A DNA stretch of 25,309 nucleotides from an uncultured Sphingorhabdus sp. (GCA_937873665.1 CALMYW010000389.1:1-25309), one strand, 5' to 3'; shown: positions 1 through 8,020, counted from the first letter of the stretch. Made by a program: numbers and translations. The notes: a model not told the origin generated them from the letters alone.

Positions 1-5
1 GCAAA

Positions 6-452
6 ATGAAGGCGGACGAAACCTTTCCCACTCCACTCGACGAACTCGCCTTCCTGCTGGAAGAAGTGCCGAGATCGTTGCGTCGAAAGTTCGACGAACG
101 CACGCATGCGCATGGCCTCAGTCGCACCCAATGGCGTATCCTCGCTTACCTGCTGCGTGATCCCGGGATGTCGCAGACCGAATTGGCGCGGTGCCTCGAA
201 CTCGAACGCATGACGATTGGCCTTGCTCTGGACAAGATGGAGGAGAACGGTTTGGTCCAACGGATGCGCTCTTCAAAGGATCGGCGCTTGCAGCTTGTTC
301 ATGCCACGCCCAAGGCCCGGGATTTGCTGCCCAGGCTGCGTCTCGAAGCCGATGCAACATATACCGAATTGCTCCGGGATATGCCTGATGACCGCATCAA
401 CGAATTCCGTAAGACACTTGAAATGCTGGCAGCTAACCTTCGTCGATCATGA
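6..452 (+). CDS. MarR-family transcriptional regulator
   Basis: A 148-residue protein with the size and layout of MarR winged-helix dimeric repressors. Helices at about residues 10-35 would form the dimer interface. The DNA-binding helix-turn-helix lies at about residues 55-80 (MSQTELARCLELERMTI), followed by the wing with the typical S-K-D-R-R segment at residues 90-94. MarR proteins usually repress a neighbouring gene and release DNA on binding a small ligand. The target is not visible here because upstream sequence lies outside the window and the next gene is convergent. The ATG at 6 fits the family length, but only five bases precede it, so the ribosome binding site cannot be judged. Family call is firm; ligand and target are unknown. 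Confidence 0.9.
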   Translation: MKADETFPTPLDELAFLLEEVPRSLRRKFDERTHAHGLSRTQWRILAYLLRDPGMSQTELARCLELERMTIGLALDKMEENGLVQRMRSSKDRRLQLVHATPKARDLLPRLRLEADATYTELLRDMPDDRINEFRKTLEMLAANLRRS

Positions 453-632
453 CACGCTGTCCGTCGTCAGAACTCGGGCGCGCAGACGTCTTGGATCGGG
501 AGGGAAGCTGCTGTCAGAATGGCTGGTGAACGGATGGCAGTTGTCGGTGAGTTCCATCCTCACTTCGAATGTTCGAGATAGGGGGGCGGGTCTGACACCC
601 GAGTGGGCTTCGGCTCTGCAGAACCTCATTGC

Positions 633-1388
633 TCACAACTGGTAGGCAGCACGCAACCTTGTGGCGACGTCGTCTCGCGTCATGTTCACCTTGAACTGCC
701 TGGGGTCATAATCGGCCTCGGCCGTTGCCTGCTCCACAAACGACCGCATGTCGTCAGCGACGGAGCTGGGCAATTCATAACGGGCCTCCTGGCTCAGCAG
801 CTGCAGCAGCCGTGCCACGTCATTGCGGTGCTTGCGGATGTTCTTCTCATCGACATTGCCTCCTTCTTCGCGCTGGCGGGTAAGATCGAGCCAAGCGCGT
901 GCCTTGAACGGGATGATTGCCGCCTCGCCAAGCACGGGGATGCCGCCGACTTCGCGGACCATCGACTTGAGAAAATCGTAGTAGCTCTCATCAAGTAGGA
1001 TTGCCGACAAGCTGGCGGCTGCCTTGTCGATTGGGAGCGGCGTCAGGTGGGCATCCTCCGAAAGCTTCAGTCCCTCGCGCGCGCGCGAGAACAGCTCGAG
1101 CATTGCGGGAAAATCCCCCGCCTTAGGCTTCTGGAAGCGGTACAGAACCTTCGCTCCCTCGCTGCGCTCCCTGACCTCGTAACCGCCTTCTTCGACAAAG
1201 GCCCAGAAACGCTCGGTGAAGGCGCTGTCCAGCGCTTCGACAACCAGGACGATGTCCAAATCCTTGGTAGCACGAAAGTCGAGGCCGACCTCGTCCATGA
1301 TCAGTTCGCAGGCAGCCCCGCCGATCAACACGTATTGATGCTCGTGGCCCGCAAAGTGCGCCCGAAAGCGATCGACCCCGATCACCAT
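633..1388 (-). CDS. AbiEii-like nucleotidyltransferase (putative toxin of a type IV-like pair)
   Basis: A 251-residue protein with the nucleotidyltransferase-fold signature: VLIGGAA at residues 20-26 followed by T41-K-D43-L-D45-I, the paired acidic residues expected to bind metal and NTP. This arrangement is shared with AbiEii/MenT-type toxins, which transfer nucleotides to target RNA or protein, and with related DUF nucleotidyltransferases. A helical C-terminal half contains the basic stretch around KNIRKHRNDVARLL. It is translated from an ATG that overlaps the end of the upstream helix-turn-helix gene by 7 bases (ATGGTGA), so the two are almost certainly coupled. The fold call is good. Toxin activity is inferred from the gene pair, and a housekeeping nucleotidyltransferase remains possible. 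Confidence 0.75.
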   Translation of the reverse strand: MVIGVDRFRAHFAGHEHQYVLIGGAACELIMDEVGLDFRATKDLDIVLVVEALDSAFTERFWAFVEEGGYEVRERSEGAKVLYRFQKPKAGDFPAMLELFSRAREGLKLSEDAHLTPLPIDKAAASLSAILLDESYYDFLKSMVREVGGIPVLGEAAIIPFKARAWLDLTRQREEGGNVDEKNIRKHRNDVARLLQLLSQEARYELPSSVADDMRSFVEQATAEADYDPRQFKVNMTRDDVATRLRAAYQL

Positions 1389-2407
1389 TCAAATGGCTCC
1401 AATAATTCTTCCGCCGCTTGTGCAACGCGTTCGTCCGGACTCCCCCTGACGCTGAGGTACAGCGAGAGGGGGTCGATAACGCCATTCCTTGCGAGAATCC
1501 GCGGATCGTAGGTCCACGTCTGAACCTCGATGCGCTCGTCATCGAAGGCCGTGGCAGGCCTCAGCGTATCTGCCACTGCAAGGCTCTTCCAACTCGCCGC
1601 AAGAATGGCTCTTGTTTCGGTCCGGGGAGGGGCCAGCATGGTGTAGCGGGCAAGCGCACTTGTCCCGGCAAGCGGTCCGATCTTCTCCCCGTCCTGTGCG
1701 TAGACGACCCGAACCTTGCGAACCGGCGATTGGAGCTGCGCCTGAACAGCTTCCCATAGTTTTTGGCCACGAAGCAGCATGTGCAGACGGCGCTGCCGAC
1801 CGACATGGTGAGCCTTTGCCAGCTGGAGCGCCTCTAGCTCATCCAGGGTCCGGCTGATGCTCATGATCGATACGCCGAGATCGTCCGCAAGTTCGGTGAG
1901 GTTTAGATCGCCCAGGCCGCGGCCCTGCATGATTGCAAGCAGCAGGAATTGCGTGGTGGGGCTGATCGACGCGGCGCTGGCAATCGCGAATGCCGGCGCG
2001 CGCTCCCGCAAATCCAGGAACGCCTCGGGGACATAAAGCTGCGCGCCCGATGCGATGAAGCCGATTTTGCGATCCACCATCTGACGGCGGATCGCGTTCG
2101 GGGCACGGTCGAGTAGCAAGAGCACCAGGTCGGCCCCGAGTTCGCGCTGAACCAGGTCGCGGTGCTTCAAATACTGCGCCGTGGCCCCTGATCCCGGCGG
2201 CAGGATCTCCTTGATGGCCATGAGCAGCAGCGTGCGGCCATTCAGCGAACCTTGCCAGATCGCGTAGCGGTCAATGATGAAATGAGGCAGATTGGTGGGT
2301 GCGACCGGCACGAGGCCAAGCCGCTCTCCGAACGTGTCATCGACATACGCTTCCGCAGCCTCGGCGAGCGCTTCCAACCGCGCTTCAGGGACTCGTTCTA
2401 ACATCAC
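1382..2407 (-). CDS. Helix-turn-helix protein, putative antitoxin/repressor of the nucleotidyltransferase pair
   Basis: A 341-residue protein with a central winged helix-turn-helix at about residues 165-215 (LTELADDLGVSIMSISRTLDELEAL, then a basic GRQRR wing). It is flanked by an N-terminal alpha/beta region of about 150 residues and a C-terminal region of about 115 residues. Classic AbiEi antitoxins carry the helix-turn-helix at the N-terminus, so this is an atypical layout. It is the first gene of the pair, the usual antitoxin-first order, and overlaps the nucleotidyltransferase by 7 bases. The start is GTG at 2407 or ATG at 2404, both inside the left arm of a large inverted repeat, which suggests autorepression. 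The helix-turn-helix is visible; the antitoxin role is inference. Confidence 0.7.
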   Translation of the reverse strand: MMLERVPEARLEALAEAAEAYVDDTFGERLGLVPVAPTNLPHFIIDRYAIWQGSLNGRTLLLMAIKEILPPGSGATAQYLKHRDLVQRELGADLVLLLLDRAPNAIRRQMVDRKIGFIASGAQLYVPEAFLDLRERAPAFAIASAASISPTTQFLLLAIMQGRGLGDLNLTELADDLGVSIMSISRTLDELEALQLAKAHHVGRQRRLHMLLRGQKLWEAVQAQLQSPVRKVRVVYAQDGEKIGPLAGTSALARYTMLAPPRTETRAILAASWKSLAVADTLRPATAFDDERIEVQTWTYDPRILARNGVIDPLSLYLSVRGSPDERVAQAAEELLEPFEW

Positions 2408-2455
2408 AAGGCCTATCTAACATTACTACTGTTAAAAGTCTATTGTGATGTTAGA
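2397..2455. promoter_or_regulatory. Operator-like inverted repeats over the start of the helix-turn-helix/nucleotidyltransferase operon
   Basis: TCTAACATCACAA (2397-2409) and TTGTGATGTTAGA (2443-2455) are perfect 13-base inverted copies. A third, imperfect copy, TCTAACATTACTA, lies at 2416-2428. A smaller inverted repeat, TAACA/TGTTA, sits at 2418-2422 and 2430-2434. The left arm includes the GTG and ATG start codons of the minus-strand gene. The segment is much more AT-rich than its surroundings. The likely reading is promoter plus operator for autoregulation by the encoded helix-turn-helix protein. Confidence 0.65.
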
Positions 2456-2554
2456 TTGGCGGGCGCCATACAAAAAATAGCTCACGATACAGCGGCCCGG
2501 AACCCAAATTCTCCGCATGCAGGCCGGCGCAGTCGGTGCAGATGCGCCCTCCGC

Positions 2555-2585
2555 GTGAGGTATAAATCCGGCATTTATGCCTCAC
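2555..2585 (+). promoter_or_regulatory. Long hairpin or palindrome upstream of the ParB-like gene
   Basis: The left arm GTGAGGTATAAAT (2555-2567) pairs with ATTTATGCCTCAC (2573-2585) around a CCGGC loop. All 13 pairs form in RNA, one of them a G-U wobble (2561 with 2579). It could be an operator for a dimeric regulator, a centromere-like site for the ParB-like protein, or an RNA hairpin. It does not match the canonical chromosomal parS 16-mer. Confidence 0.5.
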
Positions 2586-2665
2586 CGTCCGAACAAGCCG
2601 CATTGGCACACCGCGCCATTAGGCGTCCGACGTTGCCGTTCCAAGACCAGGGAAATCCTGAAACC

Positions 2666-2680
2666 GTGAGGGGAGGGGGG
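2666..2680 (+). repeat. G-tract motif copy A (GTGAGGGGAGGGGGG)
   Basis: Ends 50 bases before the ParB-like start codon. Identical over all 15 bases to the copy at 7966-7980. Confidence 0.6.
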
Positions 2681-2730
2681 CTGGAAGGGGTTGAGCCGAT
2701 GGGCTCGGCCATTCCGGTCTCAGGAGAACC

Positions 2731-4815
2731 ATGATGAACGATATCCAGATGATCCCACTCGGCAAGCTGCGGCTTTCCGAAGCCAATGTCCGCAAGAACG
2801 ACAGCAACCTCTTTATCGAGGAATTCGCCGCCAGCATCGAGGCCAAGGGCCTGCTGCAGAACCTGATCGTTGTCCCTGCCAAGAAAAAGGGGATGTTCGA
2901 CGTTACAGCCGGTGGCCGCCGCCTGCGCGCGTTCAATTTTCTTCTCGCGGGCGGCAAGATCGACAAGGGTTACGAGGTGCCCTGCAGGGTGCTCGACATC
3001 GATGCCGCTGAGCAGTCCGAACTGTCGTTGATCGAGAACATCATTCGTCTCGACATGACCCCGACCGATGAAATCCGCGCCTACAAGCACTTCGTGGGCG
3101 AAGGCAGCGATCTCGACGCGATCGCAAAGCGCTTTGGCCGGACACGGCGGTTCATCGAGGGCCGTATGCGGCTCGCAGATTTGGCCGATCCGATCTTCAC
3201 CGCGCTCGAGGAAGGCAAGATCACGCTGGACGTTGCCAAGGCCTACGCGACAAGCCCGAACCGTGAGCGCCAGATGCTGGTGTGGAACGAGCTGTCGAAC
3301 AGCTGGCAGGGCAACCAGCCCGACTCCATTCGCCGCATGATCACCAACAGTGCGATCAAATCCAATTCGCCGATCGCCCGCCTCGCGACCGAGGCAGAAT
3401 ACCTCGCGGCTGGCGGCCGCATCGAACGCGACCTGTTCACCGACGACGCCAGCGAGACCTGGATCGATCCCGAGATCGCCCAGCGCATCGCGGGCGAGAA
3501 GCTGCAGACCTTCGCCGCTGATGTCGCTGCGGGTAGCGGCTACGCTTGGGTCCGTCCCGTCCTTGAAACCCGCGTGCCTTACAGCGCCAGCGAAGAACTC
3601 CACCAGGTTCACCTCGATCCAGCGCCGCTCTCGGACGAAGAACAGGCCCAGGCAGATCACTTGCTGGAAACCATCTCGGCGCTCGAAGCCGAAGGCGAGA
3701 ATATCGACGAGGACGACGAAGTTGGCGCAACCGACTTCCAGGCACGTTGGGACGCCGCAACTGCAGCCTATGACGCGATCCACGACAAGCCGCCTGTGAT
3801 ACCGGACGAACTCAAGCCCAATGTCGGCTGTTTCATCACTATCAATGCCGATGGCACACCGGTGATCGACAGTGGCCTCTACAGCGACAAGCCGATGCAA
3901 CGGCGCAAGGCGGCGGGTCCGGGCGGCGCGGAAGGCAATGGCGAACCAGTTGACGACAACAAGCCAAAACCGCTGTCGCAAAAGCTGGTCGACGAACTGG
4001 CGGTGCAGCGCCGCGATATCCTCGCGATCAATCTCGCTTCGAACCCGGCGATCGCGCTCGACTACATGATCTTCGCGATTGCCGATGCGGGCCATACGTA
4101 CGGCGCGCAGGCGCATGGCACCACGATCCGGGCTCCTTCGCCTTCGCTCTATCTGGCAAACTACCCGGAATCCCCGGCGCACATGCTGATGGCCGATATG
4201 CGCGAAACGCTCGACACTAGCTGGACCGAGCACGACCGCACCGTCGATCGGTTTACCGCCTTCAGCGCGCTCGACGACGATGCCAAGGCGAGCTGGCTCT
4301 CCTACTGCGCCGCGCGCAGTCTCGAAGCCAGCATGGGTGCGCCGCGCAAGCCCGGCCAGTCCGGCGCGGAACCCATCGATCTCCACGATCATCTGGCGAG
4401 CCTGATGGCGATCAACGCGGCAAGCCACTGGCGGCCGACCGCGGCCAATTACTTCGACCGGGTCAGCAAGCAGACGCTGCTCGCGCACATCAACGAAGTT
4501 GGCGGTCCGACCATGGCGGCGAGTTTCATGGGCTCGAAGAAGGGCGACCTCTCGGCCTCCTGCGAACGACTGTTCGCGGGCGAGACCATCGTGGCGCCTG
4601 AGGTCAAGGAAGCCGCGCTTGCATGGGTTCCCGATCATATGCGGTTCCGCGTCATCGCGACCGGGGAGGCTGCAAGGGAAGGTGGGGTCGAGCCGAAGAA
4701 CGCGGCCGTGGTTGAAGTCTCTGACGAACCCTCCGGCGAAGGGGCTCCAGAGCATGTCGGCGAGGACGAACTGTCCAATGACGCCGTCGATGAGCCCGAA
4801 TTGCTCGACGCCTGA
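2731..4815 (+). CDS. ParB/RepB-like partition-family protein with long C-terminal extension
   Basis: A 694-residue protein beginning with a ParB N-terminal (CTPase) domain. It carries the G61-G-R-R-L-R-A motif and the E102-N-I-I-R106 motif, both of which contact CTP and metal in ParB proteins. A helix-turn-helix of the ParB type follows at about residues 127-150 (LDAIAKRFGRTRRFIEGRM). Residues 250-694 are an extension I cannot assign, with an acidic segment near residues 305-332 and an acidic tail. Chromosomal ParB is about 300 residues, so this is more than twice the usual size. No parA lies nearby. Large solo ParB-like proteins are common on sphingomonad mobile elements. Start: ATG at 2731 or 2734, after AGGAGA. 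The domain call is strong; a role in segregation rather than regulation is uncertain. Confidence 0.85.
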   Translation: MMNDIQMIPLGKLRLSEANVRKNDSNLFIEEFAASIEAKGLLQNLIVVPAKKKGMFDVTAGGRRLRAFNFLLAGGKIDKGYEVPCRVLDIDAAEQSELSLIENIIRLDMTPTDEIRAYKHFVGEGSDLDAIAKRFGRTRRFIEGRMRLADLADPIFTALEEGKITLDVAKAYATSPNRERQMLVWNELSNSWQGNQPDSIRRMITNSAIKSNSPIARLATEAEYLAAGGRIERDLFTDDASETWIDPEIAQRIAGEKLQTFAADVAAGSGYAWVRPVLETRVPYSASEELHQVHLDPAPLSDEEQAQADHLLETISALEAEGENIDEDDEVGATDFQARWDAATAAYDAIHDKPPVIPDELKPNVGCFITINADGTPVIDSGLYSDKPMQRRKAAGPGGAEGNGEPVDDNKPKPLSQKLVDELAVQRRDILAINLASNPAIALDYMIFAIADAGHTYGAQAHGTTIRAPSPSLYLANYPESPAHMLMADMRETLDTSWTEHDRTVDRFTAFSALDDDAKASWLSYCAARSLEASMGAPRKPGQSGAEPIDLHDHLASLMAINAASHWRPTAANYFDRVSKQTLLAHINEVGGPTMAASFMGSKKGDLSASCERLFAGETIVAPEVKEAALAWVPDHMRFRVIATGEAAREGGVEPKNAAVVEVSDEPSGEGAPEHVGEDELSNDAVDEPELLDA

Positions 4816-4856
4816 CCGCCTCGCCTGACTGCACCACCTGATTTTCCGGGCAAACT

Positions 4857-4892
4857 GGCCGCCGCGCATCCTGATTGTGATGCGCGGCGGCC
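4857..4892 (+). terminator. GC-rich stem-loop between the ParB-like and ATPase genes
   Basis: GGCCGCCGCGCATC (4857-4870) and GATGCGCGGCGGCC (4879-4892) form a perfect 14-base stem with an 8-base loop. It follows the ParB-like stop codon but has no T-run, so it may be an attenuator, an mRNA-processing or stabilising element, or a weak terminator rather than a classic one. Confidence 0.55.
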
Positions 4893-4922
4893 CCCATTTA
4901 CGCATAGGAAGGCTTCGCCCCC

Positions 4923-6602
4923 ATGAATACCACCGCCAAGCTGCGCGCCCGGGTCTCGCCCGAGGCGATCTCCAAAGTCACCCGCATTTTCAACGGATCG
5001 CTCGACGATATTTTCAACGAACTGCTGCAGAACGCCCGCCGTGCTGGCGCGAGCATGGTCGCCATTTCGGCGCTGCATCTCGAAGATGCTTGCGTGATTA
5101 CCGTCAGCGATGACGGGGCGGGGATCGACGATCCGGCCAATCTCGTTTCGCTTGGCCAGTCGGACTGGTCGGATGAGTGTCGTGCCCGCGAGGACCCTGC
5201 CGGGATGGGCTTTTTCAGTTTGGCCGGGCGCGACACTGTCGTCAGTTCGGCCAGCGCCACAGCGTCGTTCTCGCTGGCGATTACCGGACCGGCCTGGACG
5301 GGTGAGGCCGACATCGATGTCCTGCCCTGGCAGGGTCCGCGCGGAACAACGATCTCCTTCACCTTCGACGCCATCAGGGATGGGCACCTCGACCGAGCAG
5401 TCAAAGCCGCTGCGTTGCATTTTCCGCTGCAGGTGACCTACAACGACGAGCCACTGCCGCGCGTTGATTTTCTCAAAGGCGCGCATGCCGTCCTCGAGCG
5501 CGAAGGCTACCGCATCGGGGTCTACAAAAACGTCAATCTCGATCATGTGCCCACGATCAATTTTCACGGGCTGACGCTCAGGCACAAGCTGCCGAGCATC
5601 AAGGAAGTCCACCACACGCTATGGCGCGTAAAGGTCGATATCATCGACGCGCCCGAGCTCGTTCTTGTCCTTCCGGCCCGCAAGGAAATCTACCGCAACC
5701 CCGCGCTCGATCGGCTCATGGAGATTGCCACCGATGCGATTTACTCTGCGATCAGCAAAGAACCGTTCCATCGCCTTGCCCACAAGGACTGGCTTGCCGC
5801 GCGGCTTGCCGGTTGCGGGCTACCCGAAGCAGCAAGGCAATTACCCTCCTGGCAAGGACACTGCGCGCGCGACAGTTACCATGAAATCGCGCCCTATGCC
5901 GAAATTGATCCGACGGCAGCCATTTATGATGACGGAGACGCCTGCGATTCCGTGACTTTCGGCCGTGCCATCGCATTCTCGCACGGCGATGACCGCTCCA
6001 TCGATTCCAACCGGCTCATTGCGCCCGCCGACATCACCTTCTTCGCGGCCGTGCCGCAGTATCAGGGCTACAGTTGGTACGTTGCGCTGTCCTGCTACGC
6101 CCAGACTGGCGTTACCCATCGTCAGCACGACGGATCCGAGACAGCTTGCGAGACTGATGCGGTGACCTTCCGGCCCGATGTCATCACGATCGAATTGACC
6201 GATCAGCATGACAAGCGCCTCAATCTGCTGTCCGATTTTGCAATCCAGGAAGGCGAGAACTGCTGGTCTGACGCCGACGAGGCGCGGATCGCCTTGACCC
6301 GCACCGCCAGTATCGATCCCGGCGATCTCACCGAACTGATCATCGATGCCATCTTTTCGCCATCGGACGATTCCGACGCCGACAGCTACGATACGCAGGA
6401 AACCCGGTTCCGCCATGACGCAGCGGTGCGCGCCCATGCCATTCTCGAAGGCGAGGACGCGGCCATCATCGCGGGCATCCGGATGGCGTTCGCCGACCGC
6501 GTTGCCTGGCGCATCCCGCACGGGCGTACGCTTCAGCTCAGCTGGTCCCACGAGAATACCAGCCTTGAACTTCGCGCCGCGAGCGATGCGAAGCCCCAAT
6601 AA
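4923..6602 (+). CDS. GHKL-family (Hsp90/MutL/histidine-kinase-like) ATP-binding protein
   Basis: A 559-residue protein whose first ~110 residues carry the Bergerat ATP-binding fold: N-box E33-L-L-Q-N37-A, G1 box D63-D-G-A-G67, and G2 box D91-P-A-G-M-G96-F. These bind ATP and magnesium in Hsp90, MutL and histidine kinases. No transmembrane segment or kinase H-box is evident, so it is closer to the soluble HATPase_c_3 group than to sensor kinases. The remaining 400 residues show a possible S5-like transducer region, then sequence I cannot assign. The start ATG follows AGGAAGG at 4906-4912. It lies directly after the ParB-like gene and in the same direction, separated by a hairpin. The ATPase fold is secure; the function is unknown. 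Confidence 0.82.
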   Translation: MNTTAKLRARVSPEAISKVTRIFNGSLDDIFNELLQNARRAGASMVAISALHLEDACVITVSDDGAGIDDPANLVSLGQSDWSDECRAREDPAGMGFFSLAGRDTVVSSASATASFSLAITGPAWTGEADIDVLPWQGPRGTTISFTFDAIRDGHLDRAVKAAALHFPLQVTYNDEPLPRVDFLKGAHAVLEREGYRIGVYKNVNLDHVPTINFHGLTLRHKLPSIKEVHHTLWRVKVDIIDAPELVLVLPARKEIYRNPALDRLMEIATDAIYSAISKEPFHRLAHKDWLAARLAGCGLPEAARQLPSWQGHCARDSYHEIAPYAEIDPTAAIYDDGDACDSVTFGRAIAFSHGDDRSIDSNRLIAPADITFFAAVPQYQGYSWYVALSCYAQTGVTHRQHDGSETACETDAVTFRPDVITIELTDQHDKRLNLLSDFAIQEGENCWSDADEARIALTRTASIDPGDLTELIIDAIFSPSDDSDADSYDTQETRFRHDAAVRAHAILEGEDAAIIAGIRMAFADRVAWRIPHGRTLQLSWSHENTSLELRAASDAKPQ

Positions 6603-6673
6603 CGGGCGCCTGAACCTGACGCCGCCCGGATTGCAGCCGTGGTTGGTATCCCACACTTCGGGGAGCAACTGCC

Positions 6674-6901
6674 ATGAAGTTCAACTACCAACTGACCGGC
6701 ACGATCGACGTGACCGAGGGCTCGCGGCTCAATGCCACCGGGACCGCGATCATCCTGCCCGACGGCAAGACTCTCAGGCTCTGGGAAGCATGGGAAAGTC
6801 ATCCCGCCGATGAAGACGACCATACCGACCTGTCATACGCGGACCTTGTCCGTATCGGCATTCATTACGACACGCTGTCGACGGCGTTCGAGGAAACTTG
6901 A
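6674..6901 (+). CDS. Small conserved-type hypothetical protein (75 aa)
   Basis: A 75-residue acidic protein starting MKFNYQLTGTIDV, with a beta-rich N-terminal half and a D/E-rich segment near residues 42-52 (HPADEDDHTD). No known domain is recognised. The ATG is preceded by CGGGGAGC at suitable spacing, and codon use matches its neighbours, which supports a real gene. It sits in the same direction 71 bases after the ATPase and before ArdC. No function can be assigned. Confidence 0.65.
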   Translation: MKFNYQLTGTIDVTEGSRLNATGTAIILPDGKTLRLWEAWESHPADEDDHTDLSYADLVRIGIHYDTLSTAFEET

Positions 6902-6947
6902 GGCGGGCGAATGGACCGGCATGCCTGCCGAAACGCCGAGAGTGGAA

Positions 6948-6960
6948 GAGGGGGTGGGGG
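6948..6960 (+). repeat. G-tract motif copy B (GAGGGGGTGGGGG)
   Basis: A divergent copy with a T interruption, ending 60 bases before the ArdC start codon. Confidence 0.4.
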
Positions 6961-7020
6961 TTCGGGTGACGGTTTGAAGGTGCGGGAGCGGCCTGCACCG
7001 GCCGCCCTCGGAGATTTCCC

Positions 7021-7932
7021 ATGAGCCGCACCCGGCCAGTGATAGCGCGCCCCGACGTCGCCCAGACCATTACCGACCTGATCCTCGAGAAGATCGAGCA
7101 GGGCACAGCCCCCTGGCTCAAACCCTGGTCGGCGTCCAGCACCAGGCCGCTGCGACATCAGGGCATCCCCTATACCGGGATCAACAGCTTCTTCCTGTGG
7201 GCCGTCGCCGATACCACGGGCTACACCAGCCCTTTCTGGATGACGTACCGGCAGGCCAGCGAGCTTGGCGGTCAGGTCCGCAAAGGCGAAAGCGGCTCGT
7301 TCAGCGTCTACTACAACACGGCGCGCAAGTCCGACACTGACCAGCTCACCGGGGAAACCACCGAAAAGACGATCCGCTTCATGAAGTGGAACCACGTCTT
7401 CAACGCTTCGCAAATCGATGGCCTGCCCACCCACTATTATCCCGAGCCGCCCGATCCTCGGGCGATCGGCGAACTCTCCGCCAATGTCCGCGCGTTTCTC
7501 GACGCCATCCCCATCAAGGTGGTCCACGGCGGCAGCAGTGCGCATTACACCCCAAGCACCGACACGGTCACGTTGCCGGATCCCCATGCGTTCCATTCGA
7601 TCGAGGCGTATTTCTCGACGAGGTGCCATGAGCTGACCCACGCCACGGGCCATGGCTCGCGTCTCGATCGTCAGTTCGGCAAGCGCTTCGGGGACGACGC
7701 ATACGCGGCGGAAGAGCTGCTCGCCGGGCTGGCGCAGTCGATTCTGTGCGCCGAATACGGGCTGCCGAATGAACTCCACGACAGCCACGCTTCCTACATT
7801 CACCATTGGGCCAAAATTCTGCGCGCCGACAAAACCGCGATCCTTCACGCTGCGGCCAAGGCCGAACAGGCGGTCAAGTGGCTACGCCAGTTCGATCCGG
7901 CGCTCATCGAGTCGGTGCGCGAGGCGGCCTGA
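7021..7932 (+). CDS. ardC: ArdC-family antirestriction protein (ssDNA-binding domain plus zincin metallopeptidase domain)
   Basis: A 303-residue protein, close to the usual length of plasmid ArdC proteins. The N-terminal part (residues ~10-125) is the ArdC ssDNA-binding domain, with landmarks APWLKPW, GIPYTGIN, FWMTYRQA and a KGE-S segment, then the MKWNHVFNASQ linker. The C-terminal part is a zincin-type domain with H203-E-L-T-H207 as the zinc-binding/catalytic motif, H211 in the following ATGH, and E231/E232 as the likely distal zinc ligand. ArdC enters recipient cells with transferred single strands and shields DNA from restriction or other nucleases. GGAG at 7010-7013 supports the ATG. 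Its presence is a strong sign of a transferable element. Confidence 0.92.
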   Translation: MSRTRPVIARPDVAQTITDLILEKIEQGTAPWLKPWSASSTRPLRHQGIPYTGINSFFLWAVADTTGYTSPFWMTYRQASELGGQVRKGESGSFSVYYNTARKSDTDQLTGETTEKTIRFMKWNHVFNASQIDGLPTHYYPEPPDPRAIGELSANVRAFLDAIPIKVVHGGSSAHYTPSTDTVTLPDPHAFHSIEAYFSTRCHELTHATGHGSRLDRQFGKRFGDDAYAAEELLAGLAQSILCAEYGLPNELHDSHASYIHHWAKILRADKTAILHAAAKAEQAVKWLRQFDPALIESVREAA

Positions 7933-7965
7933 ACACGAGCGTACCCGCTGACGCGGATTCCGAGG

Positions 7966-7980
7966 GTGAGGGGAGGGGGG
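7966..7980 (+). repeat. G-tract motif copy C (GTGAGGGGAGGGGGG)
   Basis: Ends 40 bases before the next start codon. It sits in the short gap after the ArdC gene. Confidence 0.6.
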
Positions 7981-8020
7981 ACGAAGGGCTGCGCCCAAGT
8001 GCGTCAAGGAGCCAGCCGCC

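Larger units (their letters stand above)
2456..2730. other. Divergent intergenic region between the nucleotidyltransferase pair and the ParB-like gene
   Basis: I see no convincing gene here. The stretch holds a long hairpin at 2555-2585, a G-tract motif at 2666-2680 and an AGGAGA ribosome binding site at 2722-2727 for the ParB-like gene. TATAAA at 2561-2566 could be a -10 element on the plus strand, but no good -35 box was found at the right spacing. Confidence 0.5.

Noticed and set aside
587..601. Short hairpin CGGGT/ACCCG between the MarR and nucleotidyltransferase genes
   Set aside because: Only five base pairs and no T-run, too weak to call a terminator even though the position between convergent genes fits.
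2397..2455. CRISPR-like repeat unit
   Set aside because: Only three half-sites, inverted and irregularly spaced, with no spacer structure; an operator explains them better.
2555..2585. Canonical parS site
   Set aside because: The palindrome differs from the TGTTTCACGTGAAACA consensus, so it is listed as an unassigned hairpin.
2575..4905. 776-codon open frame on the minus strand opposite the ParB-like gene
   Set aside because: It lies wholly antisense to a gene with clear ParB motifs. Long antisense frames are expected in GC-rich DNA with this codon bias, and the product shows no domain.
4635..5615. 326-codon minus-strand open frame
   Set aside because: Antisense to the end of the ParB-like gene and the start of the ATPase, whose ATP-binding boxes are unambiguous.
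5841..6668. 275-codon minus-strand open frame
   Set aside because: Antisense to the C-terminal half of the ATPase; no motif and no initiation signal.
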